Shown here: piece after piece, positions 14,970 to 25,089 of the stretch
Layout of the letters: every line of letters starts with the position of its first letter
How positions within the stretch are numbered: position 1 is the stretch's first letter
Assembly: GCF_002075885.1 (NCBI RefSeq)
Contig: NZ_MDET01000018.1
Location: 1 to 64,000 of the forward strand
DNA: 64,000 bases
Source: Manganibacter manganicus
GTDB lineage: Bacteria > Pseudomonadota > Alphaproteobacteria > Rhizobiales > Rhizobiaceae
Direction: 5' to 3'
Notes under the pieces: generated by a model
What the model was told of the DNA's origin: nothing
Database searches by the model: none
Seen by the model: the letters and a program-made list of their open reading frames with translations, nothing else
Position numbers and translations under genes: made by a program

Positions 14970-17129
14970 GTGTTCGGAGCCGCCGGGGAAGAAGTTCCAG
15001 CCATGATCGACAGGCAAGATCGCGAGGACCGGCGAGACAGGCACGCTGTGCGCGAAAAAGGGGCGGCCATGCCCATGCGCGAAAACATTCGTTCGCTACC
15101 ACTGCTTTCAGTCGCGGAGCACATCGATACGACGTGGCGTGAGGACGCCGGTGCGCGACACATTCATATTGAAGCGCTGCGCCGCAGGTCCCCTCGCGAG
15201 GATACGGAGGAGGCGCCAAGCAAGGCCGAGTCGGGTTCCGGTCCGTTGGCGTCCCGCGATGCGGATAACGATCCCGGATCCGGCTTTCTGCGGCATTTGC
15301 CGCGCTGGGCACGGCTGCGTCGTGCACCGGCGAACGGAAATATCCGTGACGACAAGTCCGGAGGCGAAGCGAAGCCGATTAATTCAATTTCCGAACCACC
15401 GGAACCGTCGAGACCGGATGCAGTGGCCACGACGCTCCTGGACCATCAGACCGGTCATGGATCGGCTTACACGGACGATACTGCCGGCCAGTATTGGAAG
15501 CCTCTGATCGATCCCATGAAGGTGTTCGGCGGCGTTGGTCGCTCCAAGGCGCTGATCGTGGCGATGGCCTTGCTGGGCGCGGTTCTTGGTGCCGCCATCG
15601 CAATTTCGACGCCCAAGAAATATGAGGCGACAACGGAATTGATCGTCGATCCTCGTGACCTGAACCTGACCGATCGCAGTCTCACCGATTCCATTCTCGC
15701 TTCAGATGCAACGCTCGCCATCGTCGAGAACCAGATGCGAGTGCTCACGTCCGGCACGGTGTTGAACAAGGTGGTGGATGAACTGCATCTCAATGCAGAT
15801 CCGGAATTCAATGGCTCGCGCCCAGCTTTCAGCGTGAGAGAGTTTGTGCGGTCTCTGTTGCCCGGGCATGATGACAGTGCCGCCAGTGTCGAGGATCGGC
15901 GCCGAGTGATCGCCGTCCGAACTCTTGGGCAGGCAGTGACCGTTCAGCGCAGCGGCAAGACATTCGTCATCAGCATAACGGTGACGACGGAAAATGCCGA
16001 CAAGTCGGCTCTCATCGCCAACACGATGACGGACGTGTTCCTGCAGACTTACGGTCAGATCCAGTCGAAGAAGGCCGGCCGCGCTACCGATGAACTGACA
16101 TCTCGACTGGCTGAGTTGCGCAAGGGCGTGGAGACTACGGAACGCAAGGTCGAAGATTTCCGTGCTACCCACGATCTTGTCGATGCGAAGGGGCATCTGA
16201 TCTCCGACGATCAGCTATTGAAACTCAACGAACAGCTTTCCGTCGCGAGGGCGCACACGATGGAATTGAACGCCAAGGCGGCTTCTGCTCGTTCCGTCGA
16301 TGTTGATTCGGTTCTCGGCGGCGGCCTGCCTGAAGGCATCAACTCTCCGACGATGCAGGATCTGCGGCTGCAATATGCGACGCTGAAGCAGGAGGCGGAT
16401 CGCGCGGCGATCAAATACGGCCCGCGTCATCCGGCGCGTCAAATCGTTGATGCCCAGTTGTCTGGCGCGAAGCAACGTATCGCCACCGAGTTACGGCGCA
16501 TCGTCTCTTCTCTGCAAACGGAATTGAAGCGCGCCGTCCAGATCGAACAGGATCTGGCTTCCCGGCTCGCGCAGCAGAAGGTGCGGAACGGCGACATAAA
16601 CGACGATCTGGTGACTTTGCGTGAATTGGAGCGCGAAGCGAGCGCCAAGCGCACTGTTTACGAAGCCTTCCTGTTGCGTGCCAAGCAGACCGACGAGCAG
16701 AAGGACATAAATACAGCCAATGTCAGCGTCATTTCCAAGGCGTTTCCGCCGCTGGATCCAGAAGGTCCGTCACGTGCGATGATTACCCTGGCCGGCCTGC
16801 TGCTAGGCCTGGCCGCCGGTGTCGGTCTGGGTGGTTTGCGCGGCGCTTATGAAAGCCTGCGCGAGACCGCCGACCGTCGCTCGCAGGGTAATGATCGACC
16901 GCCTCAGCGGCGCGTCGATGAAAACGACATCACGCCTTCACCGCATGCGATCCGATCCGATGTCGCATTTGAACCCGGACTGGAGCCCGCGCCGACCCGG
17001 CGTGAGCCTCATGCGAAGGAGCCTGCCGACGAGGAAATGTCGCTGGAGGAAATTCGTGCCAGCTTGCGCGAATTCCGCCAGGCCGTGCGCGAATTCAGCG
17101 AGAACCGATCGGGGCGCGACTATTTCTGA
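14970..17129 (+). CDS. Wzz-type polysaccharide chain-length determinant (GumC-like) without kinase domain
   Basis: 719 residues from a GTG at 14970; ATG 15003 (MIDRQDRED) is an alternative with a weak GGGGAAG upstream. An unusually long N-terminal cytoplasmic part (~190 residues, low complexity) precedes TM1 (SKALIVAMALLGAVLGAAI, ~192-213). A Wzz domain begins with KKYEATTELIVDPRDLNLTDR. A long periplasmic coiled coil follows, then TM2 (~603-624). The C-terminal ~95 residues are charged and cytoplasmic. There is no Walker A/B BY-kinase domain after TM2. It should set polymer length together with the Wzy-like protein at 8195. Confidence 0.85.
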   Translation: MFGAAGEEVPAMIDRQDREDRRDRHAVREKGAAMPMRENIRSLPLLSVAEHIDTTWREDAGARHIHIEALRRRSPREDTEEAPSKAESGSGPLASRDADNDPGSGFLRHLPRWARLRRAPANGNIRDDKSGGEAKPINSISEPPEPSRPDAVATTLLDHQTGHGSAYTDDTAGQYWKPLIDPMKVFGGVGRSKALIVAMALLGAVLGAAIAISTPKKYEATTELIVDPRDLNLTDRSLTDSILASDATLAIVENQMRVLTSGTVLNKVVDELHLNADPEFNGSRPAFSVREFVRSLLPGHDDSAASVEDRRRVIAVRTLGQAVTVQRSGKTFVISITVTTENADKSALIANTMTDVFLQTYGQIQSKKAGRATDELTSRLAELRKGVETTERKVEDFRATHDLVDAKGHLISDDQLLKLNEQLSVARAHTMELNAKAASARSVDVDSVLGGGLPEGINSPTMQDLRLQYATLKQEADRAAIKYGPRHPARQIVDAQLSGAKQRIATELRRIVSSLQTELKRAVQIEQDLASRLAQQKVRNGDINDDLVTLRELEREASAKRTVYEAFLLRAKQTDEQKDINTANVSVISKAFPPLDPEGPSRAMITLAGLLLGLAAGVGLGGLRGAYESLRETADRRSQGNDRPPQRRVDENDITPSPHAIRSDVAFEPGLEPAPTRREPHAKEPADEEMSLEEIRASLREFRQAVREFSENRSGRDYF

Positions 17130-17301
17130 CCGGCCATGGTCGGTGATGGATTTATGGCATTCAAGTCGCGCCTGGGACGATTGCCATGCCGATGGAAACA
17201 TAGTGACATCGCTTGCCACGGTCGCGAAAGCCCATCTTTCTGCTTCTTGATCAAGAGCATCCGCTTTGCCGCCAGGACCTCTTGCTATAGAAGGGGCGAT
17301 C

Positions 17302-18264
17302 ATGACCGATCCTGTTCAAGGTGGCCGGCAGTTCGGATTTTTGCTGGTCGATAAATTTTCGATGTTTTCGCTGGCGGCGGCAATCGATACCGTGCGGTCG
17401 GCCAATCGTCTTGTCGGCCATGACTTCTATGGCTGGACGACAGTCTCCGTCGATGGCGATGCGGTGATGGCGTCAAACGGCCTGCCGATTAAGATCGACT
17501 ATGCGGTGGCGGACATTCCTGCGATCGATATCCTGTTCGTTTCGCTTGGGCTGGCAACTGAGTTTCCAGGCAAGAGCAAGGCTCTCGGAGCCTTACGCAG
17601 TTGGGGGCGGCGCGGCGGCGCGCTTGGGGCCTTGTCGGCCGGTTCCTATCTGCTGGCCGAAGCCGGGCAACTCGATGGGTATCGCTGTACGATCCATTGG
17701 GAGAACCGTGCCGGCTTTCTTGAACGCTTTCCGGACATCAATTGCACCGGCAACGTCTTCGAGATCGACCGCAAGCGCTATACCTGCGCCGGCGGCACCA
17801 CCTCGATCGACCTGATGCTGGAGATCGTGCGTGCCGATTTCGGCGCCTCTATCGCCAATAGCGTGGCCAATCAGTTCCAGCATGAGCGCATCCGCTCGGC
17901 GGACGATCGCCAGAGGGTTGGACCGGAGCGCGACCTGACCGGAAAGTCGGAGAAATTGCGCAAGATCGTCGAACTGATGGCCGATCATCTCGACGAACCA
18001 CTTTCGGCCGTACAATTCGCCAAATCGGCTGGCTTGTCGGTGCGGCAGGTGGAGCGGTTGTTCCTGCGCCATCTCAATATGACGCCAGGCCGCTATTACA
18101 TGCGGCTGAGGCTGGAGCGGGCGCGCGAGTTGCTGCGTCAGACCAACATGCCGATCCTCGATGTGGCGATTGCTACCGGCTTTACTTCGCATTCCTATTT
18201 TGCGCAGAGCTACCGTTTGCAGTTTGGCCGTCCGCCTTCCGAGGAACGCCGCACCACCTATTGA
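17302..18264 (+). CDS. GlxA-family AraC-type transcriptional regulator
   Basis: 320 residues from ATG 17302, with AAGGGGCG about 5 nt upstream. Residues ~10-190 form a DJ-1/PfpI-like domain (FGFLLVDKFSMFSLAAAIDT). The catalytic nucleophile is replaced (GALSAGSYLLAEAG), so it is a ligand-binding domain. Residues ~215-318 are a double HTH of the AraC type (LSAVQFAKSAGLSVRQVERLF and ILDVAIATGFTSHSYFAQSY). Relatives regulate amine and betaine catabolism in Rhizobiales and Pseudomonas. The target genes here are unknown. Confidence 0.88.
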   Translation: MTDPVQGGRQFGFLLVDKFSMFSLAAAIDTVRSANRLVGHDFYGWTTVSVDGDAVMASNGLPIKIDYAVADIPAIDILFVSLGLATEFPGKSKALGALRSWGRRGGALGALSAGSYLLAEAGQLDGYRCTIHWENRAGFLERFPDINCTGNVFEIDRKRYTCAGGTTSIDLMLEIVRADFGASIANSVANQFQHERIRSADDRQRVGPERDLTGKSEKLRKIVELMADHLDEPLSAVQFAKSAGLSVRQVERLFLRHLNMTPGRYYMRLRLERARELLRQTNMPILDVAIATGFTSHSYFAQSYRLQFGRPPSEERRTTY

Positions 18265-18356
18265 ACACGACATGTTGAGGTCACCATGCCGCGCCTTGTC
18301 AGCGCCGCGATGCTCCAATAGGGTCGCGCGCCGAGAGAGCATTTCAGGAGAACGAC

Positions 18357-19595
18357 ATGACGGGATTCTCGCGGGGCGTCGTTGCCGCGGCGGTCGGTCT
18401 TTTGTGGATGACGACGCTGGGGCAGGCTTCCGAACGGATCATCGTCATACTGGATTCATCGGGTTCGATGTGGGGCCAGATCGACGGCAAGCCCAAGCAG
18501 GAGATCGCGCGCCAATCCCTGCGCAGCGCTTTGCAAAGTACGCCTGCCGACGCTGAAATCGGCTTCATGGCATTTGGCCATCGCGAAAAGGATAGCTGCC
18601 AGGACATCGAATTGATAGTGCCGCCGGCAACGGGCACCTCCGGTGCCATCACCTCCGCCATGGATAATCTGAAATTCCAGGGGCAGACGCCGCTGACCGA
18701 TGCAGTCAAGCAGGCTGCGAAGGCATTGGGATCGTCTGCAAACGCTCCGGCCAAGATCGTGCTGATCACCGACGGTGTCGAAAGCTGCAAGGGCGATCCC
18801 TGTGCGCTTGGCAAGCAATTGAAAGAAGGTGGCGCCGGGCCGGTGGTCGATATTGTCGGCTTCGGGCTCGATGCCGATGAGGGCAGGCAGGTCGCCTGTC
18901 TCGCTGATGCGACGGGCGGTAAATATATCCAGGCCGCCGATGCGCAAGGCTTGAAGCAGGCGCTTGCAGAGACTGTCGCCGCACCGGCTGCCGCTGTTTC
19001 GCCGCCTCCAGCGGCCGAGCAGAAGCCCGTTCCCGAAGAGGAAAAAACCACCGCGAAGCCGGAAGAAACTGCGCCTCCAGCCGAAACGGCTGTGGTTGAA
19101 CCAGCCGTGAAAGAGGCCGATTTCGCGCCGACCGTCATGCTGGCGCAGGGTGGCGCACCGGTGAGCGATGACAATAGCTGGCAGGTATACAAGGCGCTGC
19201 CGGATGGAAGCCGCGGCGATCTCGTGGCCAGCCAGCACGGCGCTTACACGGGCACGTTGCCGCCGGGCGACTACATTGTGGTAGCACAACTCGGCGAAGC
19301 GGATGCCGAACAGCAATTGTCGCTCAAGGCCGGCGAAACCTACAAGCCGGTTTTCGTGCTCGATGCCGGCGTGCTGGACATCAAGGCGCCCGGCGCTTTC
19401 CGGGTCGAGATTGTCGGCGCGCAAAAGGATGGGCAAGGCAATCGCAAGACCTTTGCCGCCAGTTATGGCGAGACGCTGGAAGCCACTTTGCCGACTGGCG
19501 ATTATGTGGTCGTCGCGTCACATTCGGATGGCAGCACGCGCGAACTGCCCGCGAGCGTGAAGACTGGCGGAAAGCTCGAACTGACGGTGGACTGA
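18357..19595 (+). CDS. secreted VWA-domain protein
   Basis: 412 residues. A signal peptide (first ~24 residues) is followed by a von Willebrand factor A domain with a complete MIDAS motif: VILDSSGSMWGQ (DxSxS), the threonine in QTPLTDAVKQ, and VLITDGVESC. A Pro/Glu/Ala-rich linker (~205-255) leads to two beta-sandwich-like modules near the C-terminus, each ending in a TGDYVVVA or PGDYIVVA-type strand. AGGAG lies 6-8 nt upstream of the ATG. It is probably periplasmic or envelope-bound. Partner unknown. Confidence 0.8.
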   Translation: MTGFSRGVVAAAVGLLWMTTLGQASERIIVILDSSGSMWGQIDGKPKQEIARQSLRSALQSTPADAEIGFMAFGHREKDSCQDIELIVPPATGTSGAITSAMDNLKFQGQTPLTDAVKQAAKALGSSANAPAKIVLITDGVESCKGDPCALGKQLKEGGAGPVVDIVGFGLDADEGRQVACLADATGGKYIQAADAQGLKQALAETVAAPAAAVSPPPAAEQKPVPEEEKTTAKPEETAPPAETAVVEPAVKEADFAPTVMLAQGGAPVSDDNSWQVYKALPDGSRGDLVASQHGAYTGTLPPGDYIVVAQLGEADAEQQLSLKAGETYKPVFVLDAGVLDIKAPGAFRVEIVGAQKDGQGNRKTFAASYGETLEATLPTGDYVVVASHSDGSTRELPASVKTGGKLELTVD

Positions 19596-19608
19596 TGCGG
19601 TCTGCGGG

Positions 19609-21432
19609 TTAGGCCGCCGCAAACACCGTTGCGCCGCTGTCGGCATGGCCAACCATGTGCCGGAAGCCAGCGAACAATTCGCGGCCCATACCGAAATCAT
19701 TGGCCGAAAGATCGGGTTTGGCCGCCGCCCGCAGCACCAGTTCGGCAGCCGGAACGAGCAATTCCAGCGTCCCGGCTTCGGCGTCCAGCCGCATCAAGTC
19801 ACCATCGCGCACCTTGCCGATCGGCCCGCCATCGAGCGCTTCGGGGGTGACGTGGATGGCTGCCGGCACTTTGCCCGAGGCGCCCGACATGCGCCCATCC
19901 GTTACCAGTGCAACGCGCTGGCCGCGATCCTGCAAAATGCCGAGAATCGTAATCAGCCTGTGCAGTTCCGGCATGCCATTGGCCTTCGGGCCCTGGAAGC
20001 GGATGACGGCGATGAAATCGCCGGTCAGGCTGCCCGCCTTGAAGGCATCGTTCAGCCCGTCCTGGCTATCGAACACGCGCGCCGGTGCTTCGATGATACG
20101 CCGGTCGGGCTTCACTGCCGAGGTCTTGATGACGGCATGACCGAGATTACCCGAAAGCACCCTCAGCCCGCCTGTCGGCTGGAACGGCTTTGTGGCCGGC
20201 GCCAGCACTTTCTCATCGCCGCTTTTTGCAGGCGCGGCTTCGCGCTCGACCGTGCCATCGGCGCCAAGCCGGGCCTCGATTGCGTAAGCGCGCAGGCCTT
20301 CGCCCCAGATCGTCTGGACGTCTTCGTGCAGCAGGCCGGCATCGAGCAATTCGCGGATCAGGAAGCCCATGCCGCCGGCGGCATGAAAATGGTTCACGTC
20401 GGCGAGTCCGTTCGGATAGACACGTGCCAAAAGCGGCACGGCGTCAGACAGGTCGGAAATATCCTGCCATGTCAGGCTGATGCCCGCCGCAGCGGCCATG
20501 GCGATCAGATGGATCGTGTGGTTGGTCGAGCCGCCGGTGGCATGCAGGCCGACCACGCCATTGACGATGGAGCGTTCGTCGATCATGCGGCCGGCCGGCG
20601 TGTAGGCATTGCCCAGCGCGGTGATGGCCAGCGCGCGTTCGGTGGCTTCCCTTGTCAGTGCGTCGCGCAGCTTCGTGCCCGGATTGACGAAAGAGGCGCC
20701 GGGCAGATGCAGGCCCATGATTTCCATGAGCATCTGGTTGGAGTTGGCCGTACCGTAGAAGGTGCAGGTGCCGGGGCCGTGATAGGATTTGGATTCTGCT
20801 TGCAGCAGTTCCTCCCGCCCGACCTTGCCCTCGGCGTAAAGCTGGCGCACTTTTGCCTTCTCGTCATTGGGCAGGCCGCTGGTCATCGGCCCGGCCGGAA
20901 TGAAAACCGCCGGCAGATGGCCGAAGGTAAGTGCCGCGATCACCAGCCCCGGAACGATCTTGTCGCAGACGCCGAGATAGACGGCGGCGTCGAACATATT
21001 GTGGGAAAGGCCGATAGCCGCGGCCATGGCGATGACGTCGCGCGAGAACAGCGAAAGCTCCATGCCGGCCTGGCCCTGCGTGATGCCATCGCACATCGCC
21101 GGCACGCCGCCCGCCACCTGCGCGATACCGCCGGCGTCACGTGCTGCCTGCTTGATCAGCGCGGGGAATGACTCGAAGGGCTGATGCGCCGAAAGCATGT
21201 CGTTATAGGCGGTGATGATGCCGAGATTGGGCACACCGCCGCCGCTGAGGGCCGCCTTGTCCGATGGGCCGCAAGCGGCAAAGCCATGCGCGAGATTTCC
21301 GCAGGAAAGTACGGCGCGGTTGGCGCGAGCGCCCGCAGCCGCCGCAATGCGGCCGAGATAGGCTTCGCGACCCGGCCTGGAACGTTCGCGAATCCGCTCC
21401 GTGATGGCTTCGATGTCTTTCCTTGCTGTCAT
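19609..21432 (-). CDS. edd: phosphogluconate dehydratase
   Basis: Converts 6-phosphogluconate to 2-keto-3-deoxy-6-phosphogluconate, the first committed step of the Entner-Doudoroff pathway. 607 residues, the usual length. IlvD/Edd-family features are present: [39 protein letters not shown] and [20 protein letters not shown], whose cysteines would hold an Fe-S cluster, plus [19 protein letters not shown] near the C-terminus. It is the last gene of zwf-pgl-edd. No eda aldolase gene is in the window. Confidence 0.96.
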   Translation of the reverse strand: MTARKDIEAITERIRERSRPGREAYLGRIAAAAGARANRAVLSCGNLAHGFAACGPSDKAALSGGGVPNLGIITAYNDMLSAHQPFESFPALIKQAARDAGGIAQVAGGVPAMCDGITQGQAGMELSLFSRDVIAMAAAIGLSHNMFDAAVYLGVCDKIVPGLVIAALTFGHLPAVFIPAGPMTSGLPNDEKAKVRQLYAEGKVGREELLQAESKSYHGPGTCTFYGTANSNQMLMEIMGLHLPGASFVNPGTKLRDALTREATERALAITALGNAYTPAGRMIDERSIVNGVVGLHATGGSTNHTIHLIAMAAAAGISLTWQDISDLSDAVPLLARVYPNGLADVNHFHAAGGMGFLIRELLDAGLLHEDVQTIWGEGLRAYAIEARLGADGTVEREAAPAKSGDEKVLAPATKPFQPTGGLRVLSGNLGHAVIKTSAVKPDRRIIEAPARVFDSQDGLNDAFKAGSLTGDFIAVIRFQGPKANGMPELHRLITILGILQDRGQRVALVTDGRMSGASGKVPAAIHVTPEALDGGPIGKVRDGDLMRLDAEAGTLELLVPAAELVLRAAAKPDLSANDFGMGRELFAGFRHMVGHADSGATVFAAA

Positions 21433-21492
21433 GGCTGCTTTCCTTGCCGGTCCCGAATCGTCGCCTGCCGTTCAATCTGGCGGGTGCCGTAA

Positions 21493-22191
21493 TCAAGGCG
21501 CCCAGAACACCTCGACCGGCTTCGGCGCTGCCTCGATCACCGAGCGGATGGGTTTCTTCGGTTCATTCGTCATTGCCTGCTCGAAGGCCGCTCGCTTTTC
21601 CGATCCTTCGATATGAAGCGCCAGGAAACCGGCGCAGAGAATGCGCGCCGCCGAAAGAGTCAGGCGCGGCTCGCCGGCACTTTGGGCATGCACCGGCAGG
21701 ACGGTCCGGGTCGAGGCCGAGTCCAGCAAAGAGGCCAGATTGCCCGCGTCAGGGAAGAAGGAAGCGGTGTGGCCGTCGAGCCCCATGCCGAGGATGACGA
21801 CGTCTGCCGGCCAGGGCAGGGTCTGCATGTCTACGCTGTCCGACGATGCCGCGTCTTCAAGGCTCGTTGCGTCCTTGTAGAGCGGGACGAAGCGTGCCGC
21901 CGCCGCCTTGTTCTGCAAAAGGTTTTCCGACACCAACGCTGCGTTCGAGCGTGGGGAGGACGGCGGCACGAAGCGTTCGTCCACCAGCGTCACGATAACC
22001 CGATCCCAGGCGAGATCGGCGTTGGACAGGACCTGGAAGAGTTTCTTTGGCGTGTTGCCGCCGGAGACCGCGATCAATGCCTTACCACGCTTGGTGATGG
22101 AAGATGCAAGACGGTTGACGATCGTGTCGGCGAGTGAACGCTCCAGCGTGGTCCGGTCGGTGAATTCTTTCCAGTTGTAAGGCTCAGCCAT
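21493..22191 (-). CDS. pgl: 6-phosphogluconolactonase
   Basis: 232 residues. It hydrolyses 6-phosphogluconolactone to 6-phosphogluconate between Zwf and Edd. Family motifs are KALIAVSGGNTPKKLF, VTLVDERFVPPSSPRSN and DVVILGMGLDGHTASFFPD. I chose the ATG at 22191 because it lies 2 nt after the zwf stop. The longer frame to 22335 would run into zwf. Confidence 0.95.
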   Translation of the reverse strand: MAEPYNWKEFTDRTTLERSLADTIVNRLASSITKRGKALIAVSGGNTPKKLFQVLSNADLAWDRVIVTLVDERFVPPSSPRSNAALVSENLLQNKAAAARFVPLYKDATSLEDAASSDSVDMQTLPWPADVVILGMGLDGHTASFFPDAGNLASLLDSASTRTVLPVHAQSAGEPRLTLSAARILCAGFLALHIEGSEKRAAFEQAMTNEPKKPIRSVIEAAPKPVEVFWAP

Positions 22192-22193
22192 CG

Positions 22194-23663
22194 TCAGTTG
22201 CTTTCGTGCCATGTCCGCCCGTCGCGCTCGATCAATGCGATCGAGGCGGACGGCCCCCAGGTGCCGGATGTGTAGCCCTGTGCTTCCTGCCGCGCGCTCT
22301 CCCAGGCGTGCTGGATCGGATCGATCCACGCCCATGCCGCCTCCACCTCGTCGCGGCGCATGAACAGCGTCTGGTTGCCGCGCACGACGTCCATGATGAG
22401 CCGTTCATAGGCGTCCGGCGCGCGGCCCTGGAACGATTGTGCGAAACTCATGTCGAGCGGGATCTGTTTCAGCCGCATGCCGCCGGGGCCGGGGTCCTTG
22501 ATCATGATATATTGCTTGACGCCTTCATTCGGCTGCAGGCGGATGACGAGCTGGTTGGCGAAGATTGGCCCGGCGCCTTCGCCGAAGATCGAATGCGGGA
22601 TCGGCTTGAACTCGATGACGATTTCAGAAACGCGCGCCGCCAGCCGCTTTCCCGTCCTCAGGTAGAAGGGCACACCGGCCCAGCGCCAATTGGCGATCTC
22701 GGCCTTGATGGCGACGAAGGTCTCGGTGTCGCTGTCCTTGCCGAGTTCCTCGATATAGCCCTTCACGGGTCCGCCGGCAGATGCGCCGGCGCGATACTGG
22801 CCGCGTACCGTGTGCTTCGGCGCCTCGTTGCCGTTGATGCGCGTGAGCGCCTTCAGAACTTTGAGTTTCTCGTCGCGTACCGCGTCGGCCTCCATGGAAG
22901 AAGGCGCTTCCATGGCGACGAGGCAAAGAAGCTGCAGCATATGATTCTGCACCATGTCGCGCAGCGCACCGGCCCGGTCGTAATAGGTGAAGCGGTCTTC
23001 CAGCCCCACCGTCTCGGCTACGGTGATCTGCACATGGTCGATATTGGCGGAATTCCACAATGGCTCGTACAGCGCATTGGCGAAGCGCAATGCCATCAGG
23101 TTCTGCACCGTCTCCTTGCCGAGATAATGGTCGATGCGAAAAATCTGGCTCTCGTCGAAATTGCTGCCGATCAGGTCGTTCAATTCATGTGCCGAGTCGA
23201 GGTCGCGGCCGATGGGCTTTTCCACCACGATGCGAGAATTCGGCGAGACGAGCTTGTGCTTGTTCAACTGGTCCGAAATATCACCGAAGAGCGTGGGGGA
23301 GACGGCAAGATAAAAGGCGCGAATGCAATGGCTCTCGCCAATCGCCTTGGCGAGATCGTCAAATCCGGCACCGGTGGTCGCGTCGGTCGAGACATAGGAA
23401 AGGCGCGCCAGGAACGTGTCCAGCTCCTTTTGATCGACATCGGAAGCCTTCACATGATCCGAAACGGCCTGACGCGCGAAGGTCCGGAACTCATCGTCGG
23501 AAAGCTTCGAGCGCGACGTGCCGATGATGCGTGTCGGCTCGCTGAACTGGTGGTCGCGCTGGCGATAATAGAGGGCCGGAATGAGCTTGCGCTCCGACAA
23601 ATCGCCGGTGCCGCCGAAAATGATGAAGTCGAACGGATCGACGGGGATGATCTGACTGGTCAT
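22194..23663 (-). CDS. zwf: glucose-6-phosphate 1-dehydrogenase
   Basis: 489 residues from ATG 23663 (MTSQIIPVDPFDF), the typical Zwf length. The frame remains open 65 codons further upstream but without family sequence. Motifs: DFIIFGGTGDLSERKLIPAL (NADP-binding), RIDHYLGKETVQNLMALRF (active-site region) and VPFYLRTGKRLAARVSEI. It is the first gene of the operon feeding 6-phosphogluconate into the Entner-Doudoroff route. It should be driven from the AT-rich region upstream of 23663. Confidence 0.96.
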   Translation of the reverse strand: MTSQIIPVDPFDFIIFGGTGDLSERKLIPALYYRQRDHQFSEPTRIIGTSRSKLSDDEFRTFARQAVSDHVKASDVDQKELDTFLARLSYVSTDATTGAGFDDLAKAIGESHCIRAFYLAVSPTLFGDISDQLNKHKLVSPNSRIVVEKPIGRDLDSAHELNDLIGSNFDESQIFRIDHYLGKETVQNLMALRFANALYEPLWNSANIDHVQITVAETVGLEDRFTYYDRAGALRDMVQNHMLQLLCLVAMEAPSSMEADAVRDEKLKVLKALTRINGNEAPKHTVRGQYRAGASAGGPVKGYIEELGKDSDTETFVAIKAEIANWRWAGVPFYLRTGKRLAARVSEIVIEFKPIPHSIFGEGAGPIFANQLVIRLQPNEGVKQYIMIKDPGPGGMRLKQIPLDMSFAQSFQGRAPDAYERLIMDVVRGNQTLFMRRDEVEAAWAWIDPIQHAWESARQEAQGYTSGTWGPSASIALIERDGRTWHESN

Positions 23664-24048
23664 GCTCTTTGTTCTGTGGAGGTGCCGCCAAACTGCATAA
23701 GCTCTATAATCTAATCGATTTAAACAATCCAGTGCCCTGATGTCACACTGGAGGATTTTGAAATTGCGGCAACAACGGGCATCGAAGCTGACGAGTTCCA
23801 TCCCGGCCGGGACAGGAGCAGGAATGATGTGGTTGAAGCACAAGATTGCTGCCAACATGGGTGCCGCGCCTGGCTACGGGGGAGGGCATAGCGAAAGCGT
23901 TTTGCCTGAGAAGGTGCCAGTGTGGTGGCCGCCCAGAGCTTGCGAGACGGTCGAAGTCCACCTTGGCTGGCCTCGGATGAGGGCACATTCATCACCGGCA
24001 CGCCACTGGTGGCCGATGAATTTGAGCCTCACAGAGTCGAGTGGCGAC
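23664..24048. other. intergenic region carrying the zwf promoter
   Basis: About 385 nt between the SH3-gene stop (24049) and the zwf start. The segment 23695-23735 is AT-rich in an otherwise GC-rich stretch and holds the palindrome AATCGATT, the probable promoter of zwf-pgl-edd. No HexR-type TTGT-N-ACAA site is clear. The remainder shows nothing I can name. Confidence 0.4.
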
Positions 24049-24792
24049 TCAGCCGTCGCTTGTGACGAAGCTCTTGTAAACCCAGCCGTGTTTGCCCTGA
24101 TACACGACTTCACACCAGTTTTTGCAGGATATGATCTTGACCTGTGTCTTAGCTGGTATCGTTGTCAGCACCGTTGCGCCCTTCTTCGGGCGAGCCCGCA
24201 TATTGACTCCTCTCAATATGTGGCCAGCTTCGCCGTCATTCTCCGCTTTGGCGTCGTTTGCCGTTGGTCGTGGTGTCGGAATCGCGGCTGTTTTGGAATT
24301 GTCGTGGGCACTGCCATTGCTGCCGGTCGCTTCCTTGTTGACAGCAACTGCAGCCGCAGCAATTGGGTCGATCTTTGTGGAGGCGAAAGCCTGCTTGAGT
24401 TCCTGGGGAGCAGTTTGATTGGGGATCGGAGACTCGATGGCGTCGCCGCTCGAACGTCCGGCGCCGGAAAAATGTTCGGCCGCAGCGTTACTGCTTGTCG
24501 CCGATGCCATCCCGGTTGCCTGCTCCAAGATCGATTGGGTGGTATTGGCTGCAACCGGTCCGGAACCGGCGACGATGACCGGTTCGGCGTGGTCGTTTGC
24601 CTTTGTGGCCTCCGCAAAAGCTTGTCTGTCACCACCTGGCATGGCCAGCCACAAACCAATGCCGGCAATGCCAAGCAGGCTTACCGTGCCGACACCGGCA
24701 ATGACAAAATGGGCGTTTGCCCTGATCCGCTGCCACAAGCTCGGTCGTGCATCGTAGCCATATTGCATCGAATAGCGTCGATGTCTCGGCAT
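24049..24792 (-). CDS. membrane-anchored bacterial SH3-domain protein
   Basis: 247 residues from ATG 24792; ATG 24843 or 24768 are alternatives. One transmembrane helix (HFVIAGVGTVSLLGIAGIGLWLA) lies near the N-terminus. A long Ala/Pro/Thr-rich periplasmic linker follows, then a C-terminal SH3_3-type domain with GVNMRARPKKGATVLTTIP, NWCEVVYQGKHGWVYKSFV and a CKNWC cysteine pair. Such domains commonly bind peptidoglycan or scaffold envelope complexes. The gene stands alone. Its function is not assignable. Confidence 0.75.
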   Translation of the reverse strand: MPRHRRYSMQYGYDARPSLWQRIRANAHFVIAGVGTVSLLGIAGIGLWLAMPGGDRQAFAEATKANDHAEPVIVAGSGPVAANTTQSILEQATGMASATSSNAAAEHFSGAGRSSGDAIESPIPNQTAPQELKQAFASTKIDPIAAAAVAVNKEATGSNGSAHDNSKTAAIPTPRPTANDAKAENDGEAGHILRGVNMRARPKKGATVLTTIPAKTQVKIISCKNWCEVVYQGKHGWVYKSFVTSDG

Positions 24793-25089
24793 GCCGAAAC
24801 GAAAAGACCCCTTCACACCTGCCACCTCCAGATAGGCCGACATTCTTATGATCGGAGGACGGCGACGAGCCTTCCAGAGATCAGCGTCGGTCCCGACGCC
24901 TGAAGCATTTGAGCAGTGGCTTCGCCACCTTGTTTTGCCACATGCCACCCATTGATCGGCGATTATGGCATCACTAGGCCCTGATTGTGGTATTTCTCAA
25001 AAGGGCTCGCTTCTTGCGTCGGCGGAAATAGACTCCCTTTTTGTCGGCTTGGCAACCCGCAAATCGTGTCCGATCTGACCGTCGGCGGA

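Noticed and set aside
19645..21171. 508-residue + strand frame
   Set aside because: Lies entirely opposite edd, whose motifs are unmistakable. Long antisense frames are expected in such GC-rich genes.
22206..23714. 502-residue + strand frame
   Set aside because: Antisense of zwf, with no recognisable domain.
23664..23858. N-terminal extension of zwf
   Set aside because: The extra 65 residues are not Zwf-like and cover the AT-rich promoter. The family N-terminus begins at 23663.
24049..24903. + strand frames over the SH3 gene
   Set aside because: Shadows; the minus-strand gene has a membrane helix and SH3 motif.
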